The notes beneath the pieces were generated by a model, which saw nothing but the letters and a program-made list of their open reading frames with translations, ran no database searches and was not told the DNA's origin. Positions 26,875 through 35,465 of a stretch of 64,000 nucleotides of DNA are shown here, piece after piece. The number at the start of each line of letters is the position of its first letter. The first letter of the stretch is position 1. The position numbers were made by a program, and so were the translations under genes. The stretch covers positions 58,516 through 122,515 of the forward strand of contig CAJJWN010000004.1 in NCBI GenBank assembly GCA_905196835.1. Direction: 5' to 3'. This DNA is from an uncultured Prevotella sp. GTDB lineage: Bacteria > Bacteroidota > Bacteroidia > Bacteroidales > Bacteroidaceae.

Positions 26875-29235
26875 ATGAACAAGATTATCCGAAAAAAGCA
26901 GTTTTCTGAGAAAGTTTTTCTTTTTGAGGTAGAGGCTCCTCTTATTGCAAAGAGCCGTAAGGCTGGCAATTTCGTCATTGTAAGGATAGGCGACAAGGGC
27001 GAGCGTATGCCTTTGACGATAGCAGATGCAGACCCGGAAAAGGGCACTATAACCATAGTCGTACAGGAAGTAGGCCTCTCTTCCACCAAACTGTGCCTTT
27101 TGAATGAAGGCGATTACATAACCGATGTTGTCGGTCCACTTGGAAATCCTACAAAAATAGAGAAGTATGGTACGGTGATATGCGCCGGTGGTGGAGTGGG
27201 GGTGGCTCCTATGCTGCCGATAGTCAAGGCGTTGAAGGGCGCAGGCAACCGTGTGCTTTCAGTCATTGCAGAGCGCAATAAAGACCTTATAATATTGGAA
27301 GACGAGGTGCGTGCAAGCAGTGACGAGCTTATAATAATGACAGATGACGGCTCTTATGGTGAAAAGGGAGTGGTTACTGTAGGTGTGGAAAAGCTTATCA
27401 AGCAGGAGCATGTAGACAAGGTATTTGCCATCGGGCCTCCTATAATGATGAAGTTCTGTTGCCTGCTCACGCAGAAATACAATATCCCGACCGACGTTTC
27501 GCTTAACACCATCATGGTTGACGGTACCGGCATGTGTGGTGCTTGTCGTCTTACCATAGGCGGAAAGACCAAGTTCGTCTGCATAGACGGCCCCGAGTTT
27601 GATGGTGCACTTGTCGACTGGGACGAGATGTTCAAACGCATGGGTACTTTCAAGCGTGCCGAACAAGAAGAGATGGAACACTTTGAGGAGCATCTTGGTA
27701 CTGTTGACGTGGGTAACGCGAATGAAAGTCCGTGCGGTTTGACGGATGGAGAGGCGATGGATGTCACACCGACGGATGAACCGTTGAGCGTGCTGACCGA
27801 CCGCAATGCGGAATGGCGCAAGGCTTTGCGTGCGTCGATGAAACCTAAGGAGCGCACTGCGATAGAGCGTGTGGTGATGCCTGAGCTTGCGCCTTCATAC
27901 AGGATAACCACACGTTATGAGGAGGTCAACAAGGGACTGACTAAGGAAATGGCTCTCGTCGAGGCGAAGAGATGCCTTGATTGTGCAAAGCCCACGTGCG
28001 TTGAAGGATGCCCCGTGAATATTGATATTCCGTCATTCATCAAGAATATAGAGCGCGGACAGTTCCTTGCCGCTGCCAAAGTGTTGAAGAATACATCGGC
28101 ACTGCCTGCCGTTTGCGGCCGTGTATGTCCGCAGGAAAAGCAGTGCGAAAGCCGTTGCATACACCTGAAGATGAACGAACCTGCCGTTGCAATAGGTTAT
28201 CTTGAACGCTTTGCGGCTGATTATGAGCGTGAAAGCGGAAACATGTCTGTGCCCGAACTCGCGCCCTCAAACGGCATAAAGGTGGCTGTTGTCGGCTCCG
28301 GTCCTGCCGGATTGAGCTTTGCCGGCGACATGGCCAAGCGCGGTTATGATGTCTATGTATTTGAGGCGTTGCATGAAATCGGCGGTGTATTGAAGTATGG
28401 AATACCTGAATTCCGTCTACCTAACAAGATTGTCGATGTAGAGATTGACAACCTCCGCAAGATGGGTGTGCATTTCCAGACTGACTGCATCGTGGGCAAG
28501 ACCATCAGCATAGACCAGCTTGAGCAGAGCGGCTTCAAGGGAATTTTTGTAGGTTCGGGTGCAGGTCTGCCAAACTTTATGAACATTCCGGGTGAGAACT
28601 TGATAAACGTTATGTCGTCAAACGAGTACCTTACCCGTGTAAACCTTATGGATGCTGCCAATCCGTTGACCGATACGCCGCTCAACATAGGCAAGAAGGT
28701 GCTTGTGGTTGGTGGCGGCAATACGGCTATGGACTCATGTCGCACGGCCAAACGCCTTGGTGCCGACGTAACAATCGTGTATCGCCGTTCGGAGGCGGAG
28801 ATGCCGGCGCGTGTCGAGGAGGTGAAACATGCCAAGGAGGAAGGCATCAATTTCATGTGCCTGCACAATCCTATAGAATACATAGCCGACGAGAACGGTG
28901 CCGTGAAGCAGGCCGTATTGCAGGTTATGACGCTCGGAGAGCCTGACGCGTCAGGACGTAGAAGTCCTGTGCCGGTTGAGGGAAAGACCGTTACGGTGGA
29001 TGCCGACCAGGTGATAGTTGCCATCGGCGTGTCGCCCAATCCGCTCGTTCCGAAGTCGATAAAGGATTTGGTGCTCGGGCGTAAGAACACGATTGTTGTC
29101 AATGAAGAAATGCAAAGTTCGCGTCCAGAAATCTTTGCCGGCGGCGACATCGTGCGCGGCGGTGCCACGGTTATTCTCGCCATGGGTGACGGAAGGCACG
29201 CTGCTGCAAGCATGGATAAACAACTGAAAGGCTGA
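26875..29235 (+). CDS. Fused Nfn-type NAD(P) oxidoreductase (PyrK-like plus GltD-like)
   Basis: A 786-residue fusion. Residues 1 to about 260 are a ferredoxin-NADP reductase/PyrK-like module that binds FAD and a 2Fe-2S cluster (cluster region DGTGMCGACRLTIGGKTKFVC). Residues from about 345 on form a glutamate-synthase small-subunit-like module with two 4Fe-4S sets (CLDCAKPTCVEGCP and CGRVCPQEKQCESRC), an FAD motif (VAVVGSGPAGLSFAGDMAKR) and an NADPH motif (VLVVGGGNTAMDSCR). This is the NfnA plus NfnB layout, an enzyme that couples NADH, ferredoxin and NADPH by electron bifurcation; annotation pipelines also call it dihydroorotate dehydrogenase/glutamate synthase. The electron-bifurcating role is inferred from domain order. 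No gltB is adjacent. Confidence 0.85.
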   Translation: MNKIIRKKQFSEKVFLFEVEAPLIAKSRKAGNFVIVRIGDKGERMPLTIADADPEKGTITIVVQEVGLSSTKLCLLNEGDYITDVVGPLGNPTKIEKYGTVICAGGGVGVAPMLPIVKALKGAGNRVLSVIAERNKDLIILEDEVRASSDELIIMTDDGSYGEKGVVTVGVEKLIKQEHVDKVFAIGPPIMMKFCCLLTQKYNIPTDVSLNTIMVDGTGMCGACRLTIGGKTKFVCIDGPEFDGALVDWDEMFKRMGTFKRAEQEEMEHFEEHLGTVDVGNANESPCGLTDGEAMDVTPTDEPLSVLTDRNAEWRKALRASMKPKERTAIERVVMPELAPSYRITTRYEEVNKGLTKEMALVEAKRCLDCAKPTCVEGCPVNIDIPSFIKNIERGQFLAAAKVLKNTSALPAVCGRVCPQEKQCESRCIHLKMNEPAVAIGYLERFAADYERESGNMSVPELAPSNGIKVAVVGSGPAGLSFAGDMAKRGYDVYVFEALHEIGGVLKYGIPEFRLPNKIVDVEIDNLRKMGVHFQTDCIVGKTISIDQLEQSGFKGIFVGSGAGLPNFMNIPGENLINVMSSNEYLTRVNLMDAANPLTDTPLNIGKKVLVVGGGNTAMDSCRTAKRLGADVTIVYRRSEAEMPARVEEVKHAKEEGINFMCLHNPIEYIADENGAVKQAVLQVMTLGEPDASGRRSPVPVEGKTVTVDADQVIVAIGVSPNPLVPKSIKDLVLGRKNTIVVNEEMQSSRPEIFAGGDIVRGGATVILAMGDGRHAAASMDKQLKG

Positions 29236-29243
29236 ATAGTGGG

Positions 29244-29612
29244 ATGAACGGACTATATACCATCGTATTGCTCATACTAAGCAACGTCTTCATGACGCTT
29301 GCCTGGTATGGGCATTTAAAGTTACAGGCATCCGGCGCGTCGGCAAAATGGCCGCTGATAGGTGTCATTGCATTTTCTTGGGGTATCGCGTTTTTCGAGT
29401 ATTGTTGCCAGGTACCGGCCAACAGGATAGGCTTTCAAGGCAATGGCGGACCGTTCTCGCTTATCCAGCTGAAGGTCATCCAGGAGTGTATCAGCCTTGG
29501 AGTGTTCGCCGTTATTGCAAACATACTTTTCCAAGGGCAGAACCTTCATTGGAATCATGTCCTTGCTTTCCTGTTGATTATTTGCGCCGTATATCTGGTG
29601 TTTATGAAATAA
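29244..29612 (+). CDS. DMT-superfamily membrane protein (DUF486)
   Basis: A 122-residue protein with four hydrophobic helices (about 4-24, 36-54, 74-95 and 100-120). The stretch FSWGIAFFEYCCQVPANRIG and PFSLIQLKVIQECISLGVF matches the DUF486 family of small drug/metabolite-like transporters; the substrate is unknown. It begins eight bases after the Nfn-like gene and is probably in the same transcript. Confidence 0.8.
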   Translation: MNGLYTIVLLILSNVFMTLAWYGHLKLQASGASAKWPLIGVIAFSWGIAFFEYCCQVPANRIGFQGNGGPFSLIQLKVIQECISLGVFAVIANILFQGQNLHWNHVLAFLLIICAVYLVFMK

Positions 29613-29644
29613 CGGTGCCGTATTGAGGTGAAATACAGTCCCCA

Positions 29645-30379
29645 ATGCCGATACTAAGCATAGAACAGAAACTTGAAAAGAGAATCGTAAGTCGTTTCAA
29701 CAAAGCGATTTACGATTATCATTTGATTGAAGACGGCGACCGTTTGCTCGTTGGCTTATCCGGCGGAAAGGACTCTTTGTGCCTGCTTGAACTTTTGGCG
29801 GCGAGGCAAAAAATCAAGAGACCCGATTTTACCGTTGAGGCTTTGCACATAAGGATGGAGAATATAAAGTATGAGACGGACACGTCTTATCTTAGTGACT
29901 TTTGTGCAAGCCGTGGCGTAAGGCTTCATCTTGTAACTACCGGGTTTGATTCTTCAACTGACAACCGCAAGTCTCCCTGCTTCCTTTGTTCATGGAACAG
30001 GCGCAAGCAAATGTTTTTGAAGGCACAGGAACTTGGCTGCAACAAAATAGCTCTGGGGCACCACATGGACGACATCATACACACGGCTATGATGAACATC
30101 TTTTTCCAAGGCAGCTTTTCTACCATGCCGGTACGTCTGAAGATGCGGAAGATGCCGCTTACCATAATACGTCCACTTTGTCTTGAAGAGGAGCGCGATT
30201 TGCGTCAGTATTCCGTCAATAAAGAATATCGCAAGCAGGTGAAACTCTGTCCGTATGAGACGGATTCCCATCGTGCCGACATGAAGGAGCTTTTCGACAA
30301 AGTCGAGGCTATGAACGGCGAGGCCCGCTACTCCGTATGGAATGCGCTTGAAAAGGGCGGCAAGCTCATCGAGGATTGA
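29645..30379 (+). CDS. TtcA-like tRNA thiolation enzyme
   Basis: A 244-residue PP-loop ATPase of the TtcA/TtuA group, which installs 2-thio groups in tRNA (2-thiocytidine at position 32 for TtcA). The PP-loop is VGLSGGKDSLCLLELL (about residues 36-51). The cysteine pair in PCFLCSWNRR and a third Cys in KLCPYE fit an iron-sulphur cluster site of TtcA enzymes. LGHHMDDIIHTAMMNIFFQG is the other conserved motif. Orthology to ttcA itself is likely but not certain. It follows the DMT gene by 32 bases. Confidence 0.8.
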   Translation: MPILSIEQKLEKRIVSRFNKAIYDYHLIEDGDRLLVGLSGGKDSLCLLELLAARQKIKRPDFTVEALHIRMENIKYETDTSYLSDFCASRGVRLHLVTTGFDSSTDNRKSPCFLCSWNRRKQMFLKAQELGCNKIALGHHMDDIIHTAMMNIFFQGSFSTMPVRLKMRKMPLTIIRPLCLEEERDLRQYSVNKEYRKQVKLCPYETDSHRADMKELFDKVEAMNGEARYSVWNALEKGGKLIED

Positions 30380-30423
30380 TTTTACCGCAGGCATATTCCC
30401 TCCTTGTCTTTTATTGTTTTACC

Positions 30424-30630
30424 AACGGCGGCTTTTGATGATGTCAAAGGCCGTCTTTGGCACTGCTAAATGCCGTCTTTGGCAATGTGAAAGACGGCAT
30501 TTGGTAAAGCCACTGATTATCAACGGTTTACGCAACAGCCTTGGATGGCGGACAAAACAACCGTCCGAACGACCAGTAAGAGCCGTCCAAACGAGCGGTT
30601 TAGGCCGTCCAAACGACCAGTTTGGACGGC
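30424..30630. repeat. Dispersed GCCGTCTTTGG repeat with GCCGTCCAAAC hairpin, copy 2
   Basis: The first part (30424-30515) repeats GCCGTCTTTGGCA with short variants (GGCCGTCTTTGGCACTGC, then ATGCCGTCTTTGGCAATG). The second part holds three tandem variants of gCCGTCCAAACGA and a perfect 11-pair hairpin, GCCGTCCAAAC/GTTTGGACGGC (30604-30614 and 30620-30630) with a five-base loop. The same two-part order occurs at 44980-45088. Confidence 0.7.
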
Positions 30631-30758
30631 TCTAACTGCGGCGTTGCACTGCATATGCCTTACTGCTCTTTTGTGCATGGCCTGAAAAACTTGCACCGTA
30701 TGTACTTTATAATGGCAAAAAATGTGTAAGTTTGCACCGTTAACAACATCACGTATAA

Positions 30759-31934
30759 ATGATGAAAGTAAATCTGGAGACATTCGACGAGCTGAAAACG
30801 CCGTGTTATGTGCTTGAAGAGAAGCTGTTGCGGCGCAATCTTGTATTGATAAAACGCGTGGCCGACGAGGCGCAGGTAGAGATAATTCTGGCTTTCAAGG
30901 CGTTCGCCTTGTGGAAGACTTTTCCAATATTCCGCGAGTATATCAACGCCACGACGGCCAGCTCTCTGTACGAGGCGAGGCTCGCCTGCGAGGAGTTTGG
31001 CAGCAAGGCGCATACGTTTTCGCCTGCATACACTGATTATGAGATAGACGAAATGGCAAGGTGTTCAAGCCATCTTACGTTCAACTCGCTCTCCCAATAC
31101 ACCCGTCTGCACGACCGCGCCATGCGCGCCAACGGCTCGTTGAGCATAGGGTTGCGCATCAACCCTGAATATTCAGAGGTCGGCACTGCTCTTTACAACC
31201 CATGCGCGCCCGGCACGCGCTTCGGTGTTACGGCGGACAAGTTGCCAGAACGCCTGCCCGGCGGCATCGACGGCTTCCATTGCCATTGCCATTGCGAGAG
31301 CGGGTCGGATGTTTTCGTGAGGACGCTGGAGCATATAGAGGGCAAGTTCTCGCGCTGGTTCGGCCAGATAAAGTGGATGAATTTCGGCGGCGGGCACCTC
31401 ATGACGCGCCGCGATTATGACATTCCCTTGTTGGTGAAGACGTTAAATGATTTCCGTGCGAGGTATCCACATCTGTCCGTCATACTCGAACCTGGCAGCG
31501 CGTTCGCCTGGCAGACCGGCCCGTTGGTAAGCCAAGTGGTTGACATTGTGGAAGACCACGGCATACGCACGGCCATACTCAACGTCAGCTTTACGTGCCA
31601 TATGCCCGATTGTCTGGAAATGCCTTACATGCCGGCGGTGCGCGGCGCAGAGACGATTGAGGACGCCTTGGAGGCCGACATACGCTCTGCCAACGTCTAC
31701 CGGCTTGGCGGCAACAGCTGTCTTTCGGGCGACTTCATGGGCTACTGGCGTTTTCCCAATGGCCTGAATGTCGGAGACAATGTGATATTCGAGGACATGC
31801 TGCACTATACAACGGTGAAGACCAACATGTTCAACGGCGTCACCCATCCCTCCATAGCCTTGGCCCGCGAGGACGGAACGCTCGAAATGCTCCGCGTGTT
31901 CGGCTATGAAGACTATCGCGGCCGTATGGACTGA
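30759..31934 (+). CDS. nspC: Carboxynorspermidine decarboxylase
   Basis: A 391-residue fold-type III PLP enzyme (alanine racemase-like barrel) that decarboxylates carboxynorspermidine or carboxyspermidine in the alternative polyamine pathway. The PLP Lys is in EIILAFKAFALWKTFP (about residues 44-59); HCHCHCESGSD (about 173-183) and LEPGSAFAWQTG are the further signatures, and LGGNSCLSGDFMGYW carries the active-site Cys and Asp. Start is one of two consecutive ATGs. A -7 element TAAGTTTG at 30727-30734 is 25 bases upstream. Transcribed alone; carboxynorspermidine dehydrogenase is not beside it. Confidence 0.9.
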   Translation: MMKVNLETFDELKTPCYVLEEKLLRRNLVLIKRVADEAQVEIILAFKAFALWKTFPIFREYINATTASSLYEARLACEEFGSKAHTFSPAYTDYEIDEMARCSSHLTFNSLSQYTRLHDRAMRANGSLSIGLRINPEYSEVGTALYNPCAPGTRFGVTADKLPERLPGGIDGFHCHCHCESGSDVFVRTLEHIEGKFSRWFGQIKWMNFGGGHLMTRRDYDIPLLVKTLNDFRARYPHLSVILEPGSAFAWQTGPLVSQVVDIVEDHGIRTAILNVSFTCHMPDCLEMPYMPAVRGAETIEDALEADIRSANVYRLGGNSCLSGDFMGYWRFPNGLNVGDNVIFEDMLHYTTVKTNMFNGVTHPSIALAREDGTLEMLRVFGYEDYRGRMD

Positions 31935-32073
31935 ATGTTTTTTCGGTGATATTATTTGTTGTTTGCATTTGTATATTATTAATGTATATATGCAATAAGC
32001 TATGCTGAGATGAGGCAATAAGTATGGAAAACCAAGTTTTTTTAGCTTGTTGGAGAAAAAAAACGGCAAAAGT
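31935..32073. other. AT-rich spacer between nspC and tRNA cluster
   Basis: No gene; very AT-rich in its first half. It runs up to the promoter of the tRNA cluster. Confidence 0.5.
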
Positions 32074-32104
32074 TTTGCAGGTTTCAGAAAAAGCCGTATC
32101 TTTG
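32074..32104 (+). promoter_or_regulatory. Promoter of the tRNA cluster
   Basis: TTTG at 32074-32077, 19-base spacer, TATCTTTG at 32097-32104, about 39 bases before the first tRNA. Confidence 0.8.
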
Positions 32105-32142
32105 CACCGCATTTAGAGAAATGCTCCTTTGAAAAGGAACAG

Positions 32143-32215
32143 GCGGCAATAGCTCAGTTGGTAGAGCGCGACCTTGCCAAGGTCGAGGTCGCGGGTCCGA
32201 GTCCCGTTTGCCGCT
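32143..32215 (+). tRNA. tRNA-Gly (GCC)
   Basis: A 73-base cloverleaf. Acceptor GCGGCAA pairs with TTGCCGC, discriminator T, D arm with AGCTCAGTTGGTAGAGC, anticodon loop TTGCCAA giving GCC, T arm with GGGTCCGAGTCCC. No CCA is encoded. Identical in sequence to the fourth tRNA of the cluster. Confidence 0.95.
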
Positions 32216-32261
32216 CAATATTCTGAATAAACCAAGTTATCGGGAAGGCATCCCGTTTTAA

Positions 32262-32343
32262 GCCCAAGTGGCGGAATTGGTAGACGCGCACGTTTCAGGT
32301 GCGTGTGCCTCACGGCGTGCAGGTTCGAGTCCTGTTTTGGGCA
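32262..32343 (+). tRNA. tRNA-Leu (CAG)
   Basis: An 82-base class II tRNA. Acceptor GCCCAAG pairs with TTTGGGC allowing a wobble pair, TGGCGGAATTGGTAGACGC is the leucine D-arm, the anticodon loop TTCAGGT gives CAG, and a long variable arm (TGCCTCACGGCG) is present. No CCA encoded. Confidence 0.93.
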
Positions 32344-32371
32344 CGATTTATTCAGAATATATTTTTATGTT

Positions 32372-32455
32372 GGAGAGGTGGCGGAATTGGTAGACGCGCT
32401 ACTTTGAGGGGGTAGTGAAAATTGTTTCGTGGGAGTTCGAGTCTCCTCCTCTTCA
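32372..32455 (+). tRNA. tRNA-Leu (GAG)
   Basis: An 84-base class II tRNA. Acceptor GGAGAGG pairs with CCTCTTC, leucine-type D arm GGCGGAATTGGTAGACGC, anticodon loop TTGAGGG giving GAG, long variable arm, T arm GGGAGTTCGAGTCTCC. No CCA encoded. Confidence 0.93.
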
Positions 32456-32478
32456 CATATTTGTTTTAATATTTTCAG

Positions 32479-32551
32479 GCGGCAATAGCTCAGTTGGTAG
32501 AGCGCGACCTTGCCAAGGTCGAGGTCGCGGGTCCGAGTCCCGTTTGCCGCT
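32479..32551 (+). tRNA. tRNA-Gly (GCC), second copy
   Basis: Identical over its 73 bases to the tRNA at 32143-32215, including a few flanking bases, so the pair brackets the two leucine tRNAs as direct repeats. Confidence 0.95.
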
Positions 32552-32575
32552 CTTCTTAAAACGAAAAATACAATC

Positions 32576-33121
32576 ATGAACTTATATTTGAGATATTTCG
32601 ACAAGGAGACATTGGTTACCAATGTTGATGATGCCATTGCCTTTTTGTATTCGATAGCAGAGATAGGTATGAACCCCGATTTGGAGCGTGACGTAAGGGA
32701 CTATGTAGCCAGCAGCGTCTATTATCCCAAGCGTTACAAAATCCGTCCGAGGGTGTATTTCATTATAATAAAGACCGAGGCTGGCACAATGCTTGACTTC
32801 AAGCAGAAGAAGGCTTTACGTTCGAACTTGCATCCGGGTGACCAACGTGACGACATAACACCTGTATTGGCTAAGTTGACGGAAGAAAGGCCTGGGTGGT
32901 ATGAAGGCACGCTCGACTTCAAGAGGGTGGTGCTCGTGCCCGTTACTGGCAAGCATGAATACCGTGACACGCATTTCGTGGTGAACTGCAAGGCCATGTC
33001 AGGACTTGATTGCTATAACCGTATGGTGGAGCATTTGCGCGGACGTGTTGACAGCCGTAGCCAGTTCCCTTCGGCTAAAGGTAAGAATTTCCATTTCAAG
33101 TATTTGGGAATGTGGAAATAA
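32576..33121 (+). CDS. Conserved hypothetical protein, 181 residues
   Basis: A soluble protein I do not assign to a named family. It starts MNLYLRYFDKETLVTNVDDA 24 bases after the last tRNA; a longer frame would run back into the tRNA and is rejected. Features are a helical N-terminus (AIAFLYSIAEIGMNPDLERD), a strand-rich centre (RPRVYFIIIKTE, VVLVPVTGKHEYRDTHFVV) and a basic end with two aromatic clusters. It sits next to an SSB gene and seems general for Bacteroidales; role unknown. Confidence 0.75.
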   Translation: MNLYLRYFDKETLVTNVDDAIAFLYSIAEIGMNPDLERDVRDYVASSVYYPKRYKIRPRVYFIIIKTEAGTMLDFKQKKALRSNLHPGDQRDDITPVLAKLTEERPGWYEGTLDFKRVVLVPVTGKHEYRDTHFVVNCKAMSGLDCYNRMVEHLRGRVDSRSQFPSAKGKNFHFKYLGMWK

Positions 33122-33165
33122 ATTTGTTTCCCGTCAGTGTATAACCAGGTCAATCTCAGAAGTAC

Positions 33166-33567
33166 ATGAATAAGGTAATGCTTATAGGGAATGTGGGCAA
33201 GGAGCCTGTTGTGCGATATTATGACCACGACCAGGCTGTTGCGACTTTTCCATTGGCCACAACTGAACGTGGTTATACGTTGCAGAATGGTACACAGGTG
33301 CCTGACAGGACAGATTGGCACAACATTGTGTTATACCGTGGACTGGCTAAGGTTGTAGAGAAATATGTGCACAAGGGTGACAAACTTTATGTTGAAGGAC
33401 GCATACATTATCGTACTTATGACGACCAAAAGGGCATAAGGCATTATGTGACCGAAGTGTATGCCGACAACATGGAATTGCTTTCGCCGAAGTCCGTACG
33501 TAGTGCAGATACAGGACAGGACATTCAGTCTGTAAATCAGGAAAGAACAGACAACACACCGTTTTGA
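33166..33567 (+). CDS. ssb: Single-stranded DNA-binding protein, chromosomal type
   Basis: A 133-residue SSB. The N-terminal strand MNKVMLIGNVGKEPVVRYY, ATFPLATTE, WHNIVLYRGLAKVVEKYVHKGDKLYVEGRI and the closing VTEVYADNMELL form the OB fold, and the acidic tail ends DNTPF, the usual docking tip for replication and repair proteins. It is separated from the upstream unknown gene by 44 bases. This is a different type from the SSB at 2527. Confidence 0.9.
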   Translation: MNKVMLIGNVGKEPVVRYYDHDQAVATFPLATTERGYTLQNGTQVPDRTDWHNIVLYRGLAKVVEKYVHKGDKLYVEGRIHYRTYDDQKGIRHYVTEVYADNMELLSPKSVRSADTGQDIQSVNQERTDNTPF

Positions 33568-33605
33568 GAAGCGGTGCGTTTGTTTATTATATAAATGTAT
33601 GAGCT

Positions 33606-34214
33606 ATGCCGTTGAAGTCAGTTGAAAACATTGCCCCGGATGTGTATTTGGGAATGTGGAACATTACTGAAAGTGTAGATGGTTTCTTGCTTTGCTGCGG
33701 TAATGCTGCGGTCTTGGAGACTCTTATTGCTGGTTACACATCTGAACAACGCCGCCGTGAGGTGTTGGCGGTGCGCATGTTATTGGATGAAATGATAGGA
33801 ACTGATGTTGCTTTGAGGCACGAGGAGTCCGGCCGTCCAATTCTTTCCAATGGAATGAATGTAGGCATAAGCCATACAAAAGGTTTTGCATCAGTAATTG
33901 TTTCGCCTGGCCGTAAGGTTGCGGTAGATGTTGAATATATGAGCGAGAGGGTCAGGAAGGTGGCTGCAAAAATGCTGCGCACAGATGAAAGTGCCGATAC
34001 TTTGCTTGGACTCTTATTGCATTGGTGTGCCAAGGAGACTTTGTATAAACTCTATTCAGACGAGCGTCTGGCATTGAAAGACATGCAGGTGCTGTCTGTT
34101 GAAGGTGACAATACAAGGGGAATAGTAAAAGCAAAAAACGTCAAACGTAGCGAAACGTTAGACGTTTTTTATCGTGTATTTGACAATAAGGTGCTTACTT
34201 ACGCTATTCTTTAG
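33606..34214 (+). CDS. 4'-phosphopantetheinyl transferase family protein
   Basis: A 202-residue enzyme predicted to attach the phosphopantetheine arm of CoA to acyl or peptidyl carrier proteins. The family marks are VAVDVEYM (the Asp and Glu that bind magnesium, about residues 110-117) and HWCAKETLYKLY (about 139-150, the WxxKE motif); NVGISHTKGFASV upstream corresponds to the conserved SHS-type region. It is of the Sfp-like branch by length. Its last 11 bases overlap the convergent DEAD helicase gene. Confidence 0.85.
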   Translation: MPLKSVENIAPDVYLGMWNITESVDGFLLCCGNAAVLETLIAGYTSEQRRREVLAVRMLLDEMIGTDVALRHEESGRPILSNGMNVGISHTKGFASVIVSPGRKVAVDVEYMSERVRKVAAKMLRTDESADTLLGLLLHWCAKETLYKLYSDERLALKDMQVLSVEGDNTRGIVKAKNVKRSETLDVFYRVFDNKVLTYAIL

Positions 34215-35457
34215 CTTTGTTGCTTTTTCTTTTGGGCTTTCCTTTTCCCTTGAATTTCCCGTTTCGCCTTCCGCCGTTCCTACGTTCTTTCCTTGGCTCG
34301 GACGCTTTGTATTCGGGAGCCTTGCCTAAGCCTTTGGGCAGCGGCAGCTTTTCAACCTCTTTGCCGAGAAACTTCTCTATCTGCATGAACATCGATATTT
34401 CCTTGCCACGGACAAGGGTAACGGCTACACCGTCGTGGTCGGCGCGTGCCGTTCGTCCAATTCGGTGTACGTAATCTTCACAATCGTGGGGTACGTCATA
34501 GTTTACCACCATTGAGATGTCGTCGATGTCAATGCCTCGTGCTACAATGTCAGTGGCGACAAGTACGTCGATTTGTCCGCTCTTGAAAAGATACATAACC
34601 TCGTCGCGCTGGCTTTGCATCAGGTCGGAGTGCATTTCGCCGCTATTGATTTTTACCGACTTGAGGTATTTGTTGATTTCCTTTACTTTTTGTTTTGAGC
34701 TTGAGAATACGATGACACGTTTTTGTCCGTATGTCTTGAAAATGTCACGCAGCACACCGTTCTTCTGGTTCTCATGGCAAACGCAGGCAAGTTGCTTGAT
34801 TTTTTCCGCCGGTTTGCTTACTGCGAGCTTTATTACGGCCGGTGACTTTAAGATAGTATGGGCGAGTTCTTCTATCTTTTGGGGCATCGTAGCCGAGAAC
34901 ATTATAGTCTGGCAGTTGTTGGGCAACAGCTTGGCAATGGAGAGTATGTCTTCATGAAAACCCATGTCAAGCATACGGTCGGCTTCATCGAGAACAAAGA
35001 ATGAAACCTTGCTCAAATCAACATTGCCCATTGTTATATGGCTTATCAGCCTGCCTGGGGTGGCGATGATGACGTCCGCGCCCATCTTCATGCTCTTGTA
35101 TTCCTGGTCGTAACGGCTTCCGTCATTACCTCCGTAAACTGCAACGCTGCTTACAGATGGCATATAGTATGAAAATCCCTGCATGGCCTGGTCTATCTGT
35201 TGAGCCAATTCGCGTGTGGGACTCATTATTACGCAGTTGATTGATTCTTCGGGAAAGTTCTCTTCGTCAAGCATACTAAGTATCGGAAGCAGGTAAGCCG
35301 CTGTTTTACCAGTACCCGTCTGCGCTATGCCGAGGACATCCTTACCGTCCAAAATCTCTGGTATACACTTTTCTTGGATGGGTGTACACGATGCCCAACC
35401 CATATCATCGATTGCGTCAAGAGTGTTGTCGCTCAAATCTAAGTCGTAAAAATCCAT
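34204..35457 (-). CDS. DEAD-box RNA helicase
   Basis: A 417-residue ATP-dependent RNA helicase. In order: Q motif (CTPIQEKCIP), Walker A AQTGTGKTAAY (about residues 45-55), SPTRELAQQ, TPGRL, DEAD box VLDEADRML (about 156-164), SATM, and in the second domain VATDIVARGIDI and HRIGRTAR. The tail from about residue 375 is basic (GRRNGKFKGKGKPKRKSNKA), an RNA-binding extension as in RhlE-like proteins. Last gene of the lon-tgt-lptF/G cluster; eight bases after the permease gene. Confidence 0.92.
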   Translation of the reverse strand: MDFYDLDLSDNTLDAIDDMGWASCTPIQEKCIPEILDGKDVLGIAQTGTGKTAAYLLPILSMLDEENFPEESINCVIMSPTRELAQQIDQAMQGFSYYMPSVSSVAVYGGNDGSRYDQEYKSMKMGADVIIATPGRLISHITMGNVDLSKVSFFVLDEADRMLDMGFHEDILSIAKLLPNNCQTIMFSATMPQKIEELAHTILKSPAVIKLAVSKPAEKIKQLACVCHENQKNGVLRDIFKTYGQKRVIVFSSSKQKVKEINKYLKSVKINSGEMHSDLMQSQRDEVMYLFKSGQIDVLVATDIVARGIDIDDISMVVNYDVPHDCEDYVHRIGRTARADHDGVAVTLVRGKEISMFMQIEKFLGKEVEKLPLPKGLGKAPEYKASEPRKERRNGGRRNGKFKGKGKPKRKSNKAKE

Positions 35458-35465
35458 GATGAATA

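Noticed and set aside
32143..32551. tRNA cluster as attachment site of the left-hand element
   Set aside because: The cluster is 26 kb from the element and intact; no partial tRNA copy was seen near 6,450.
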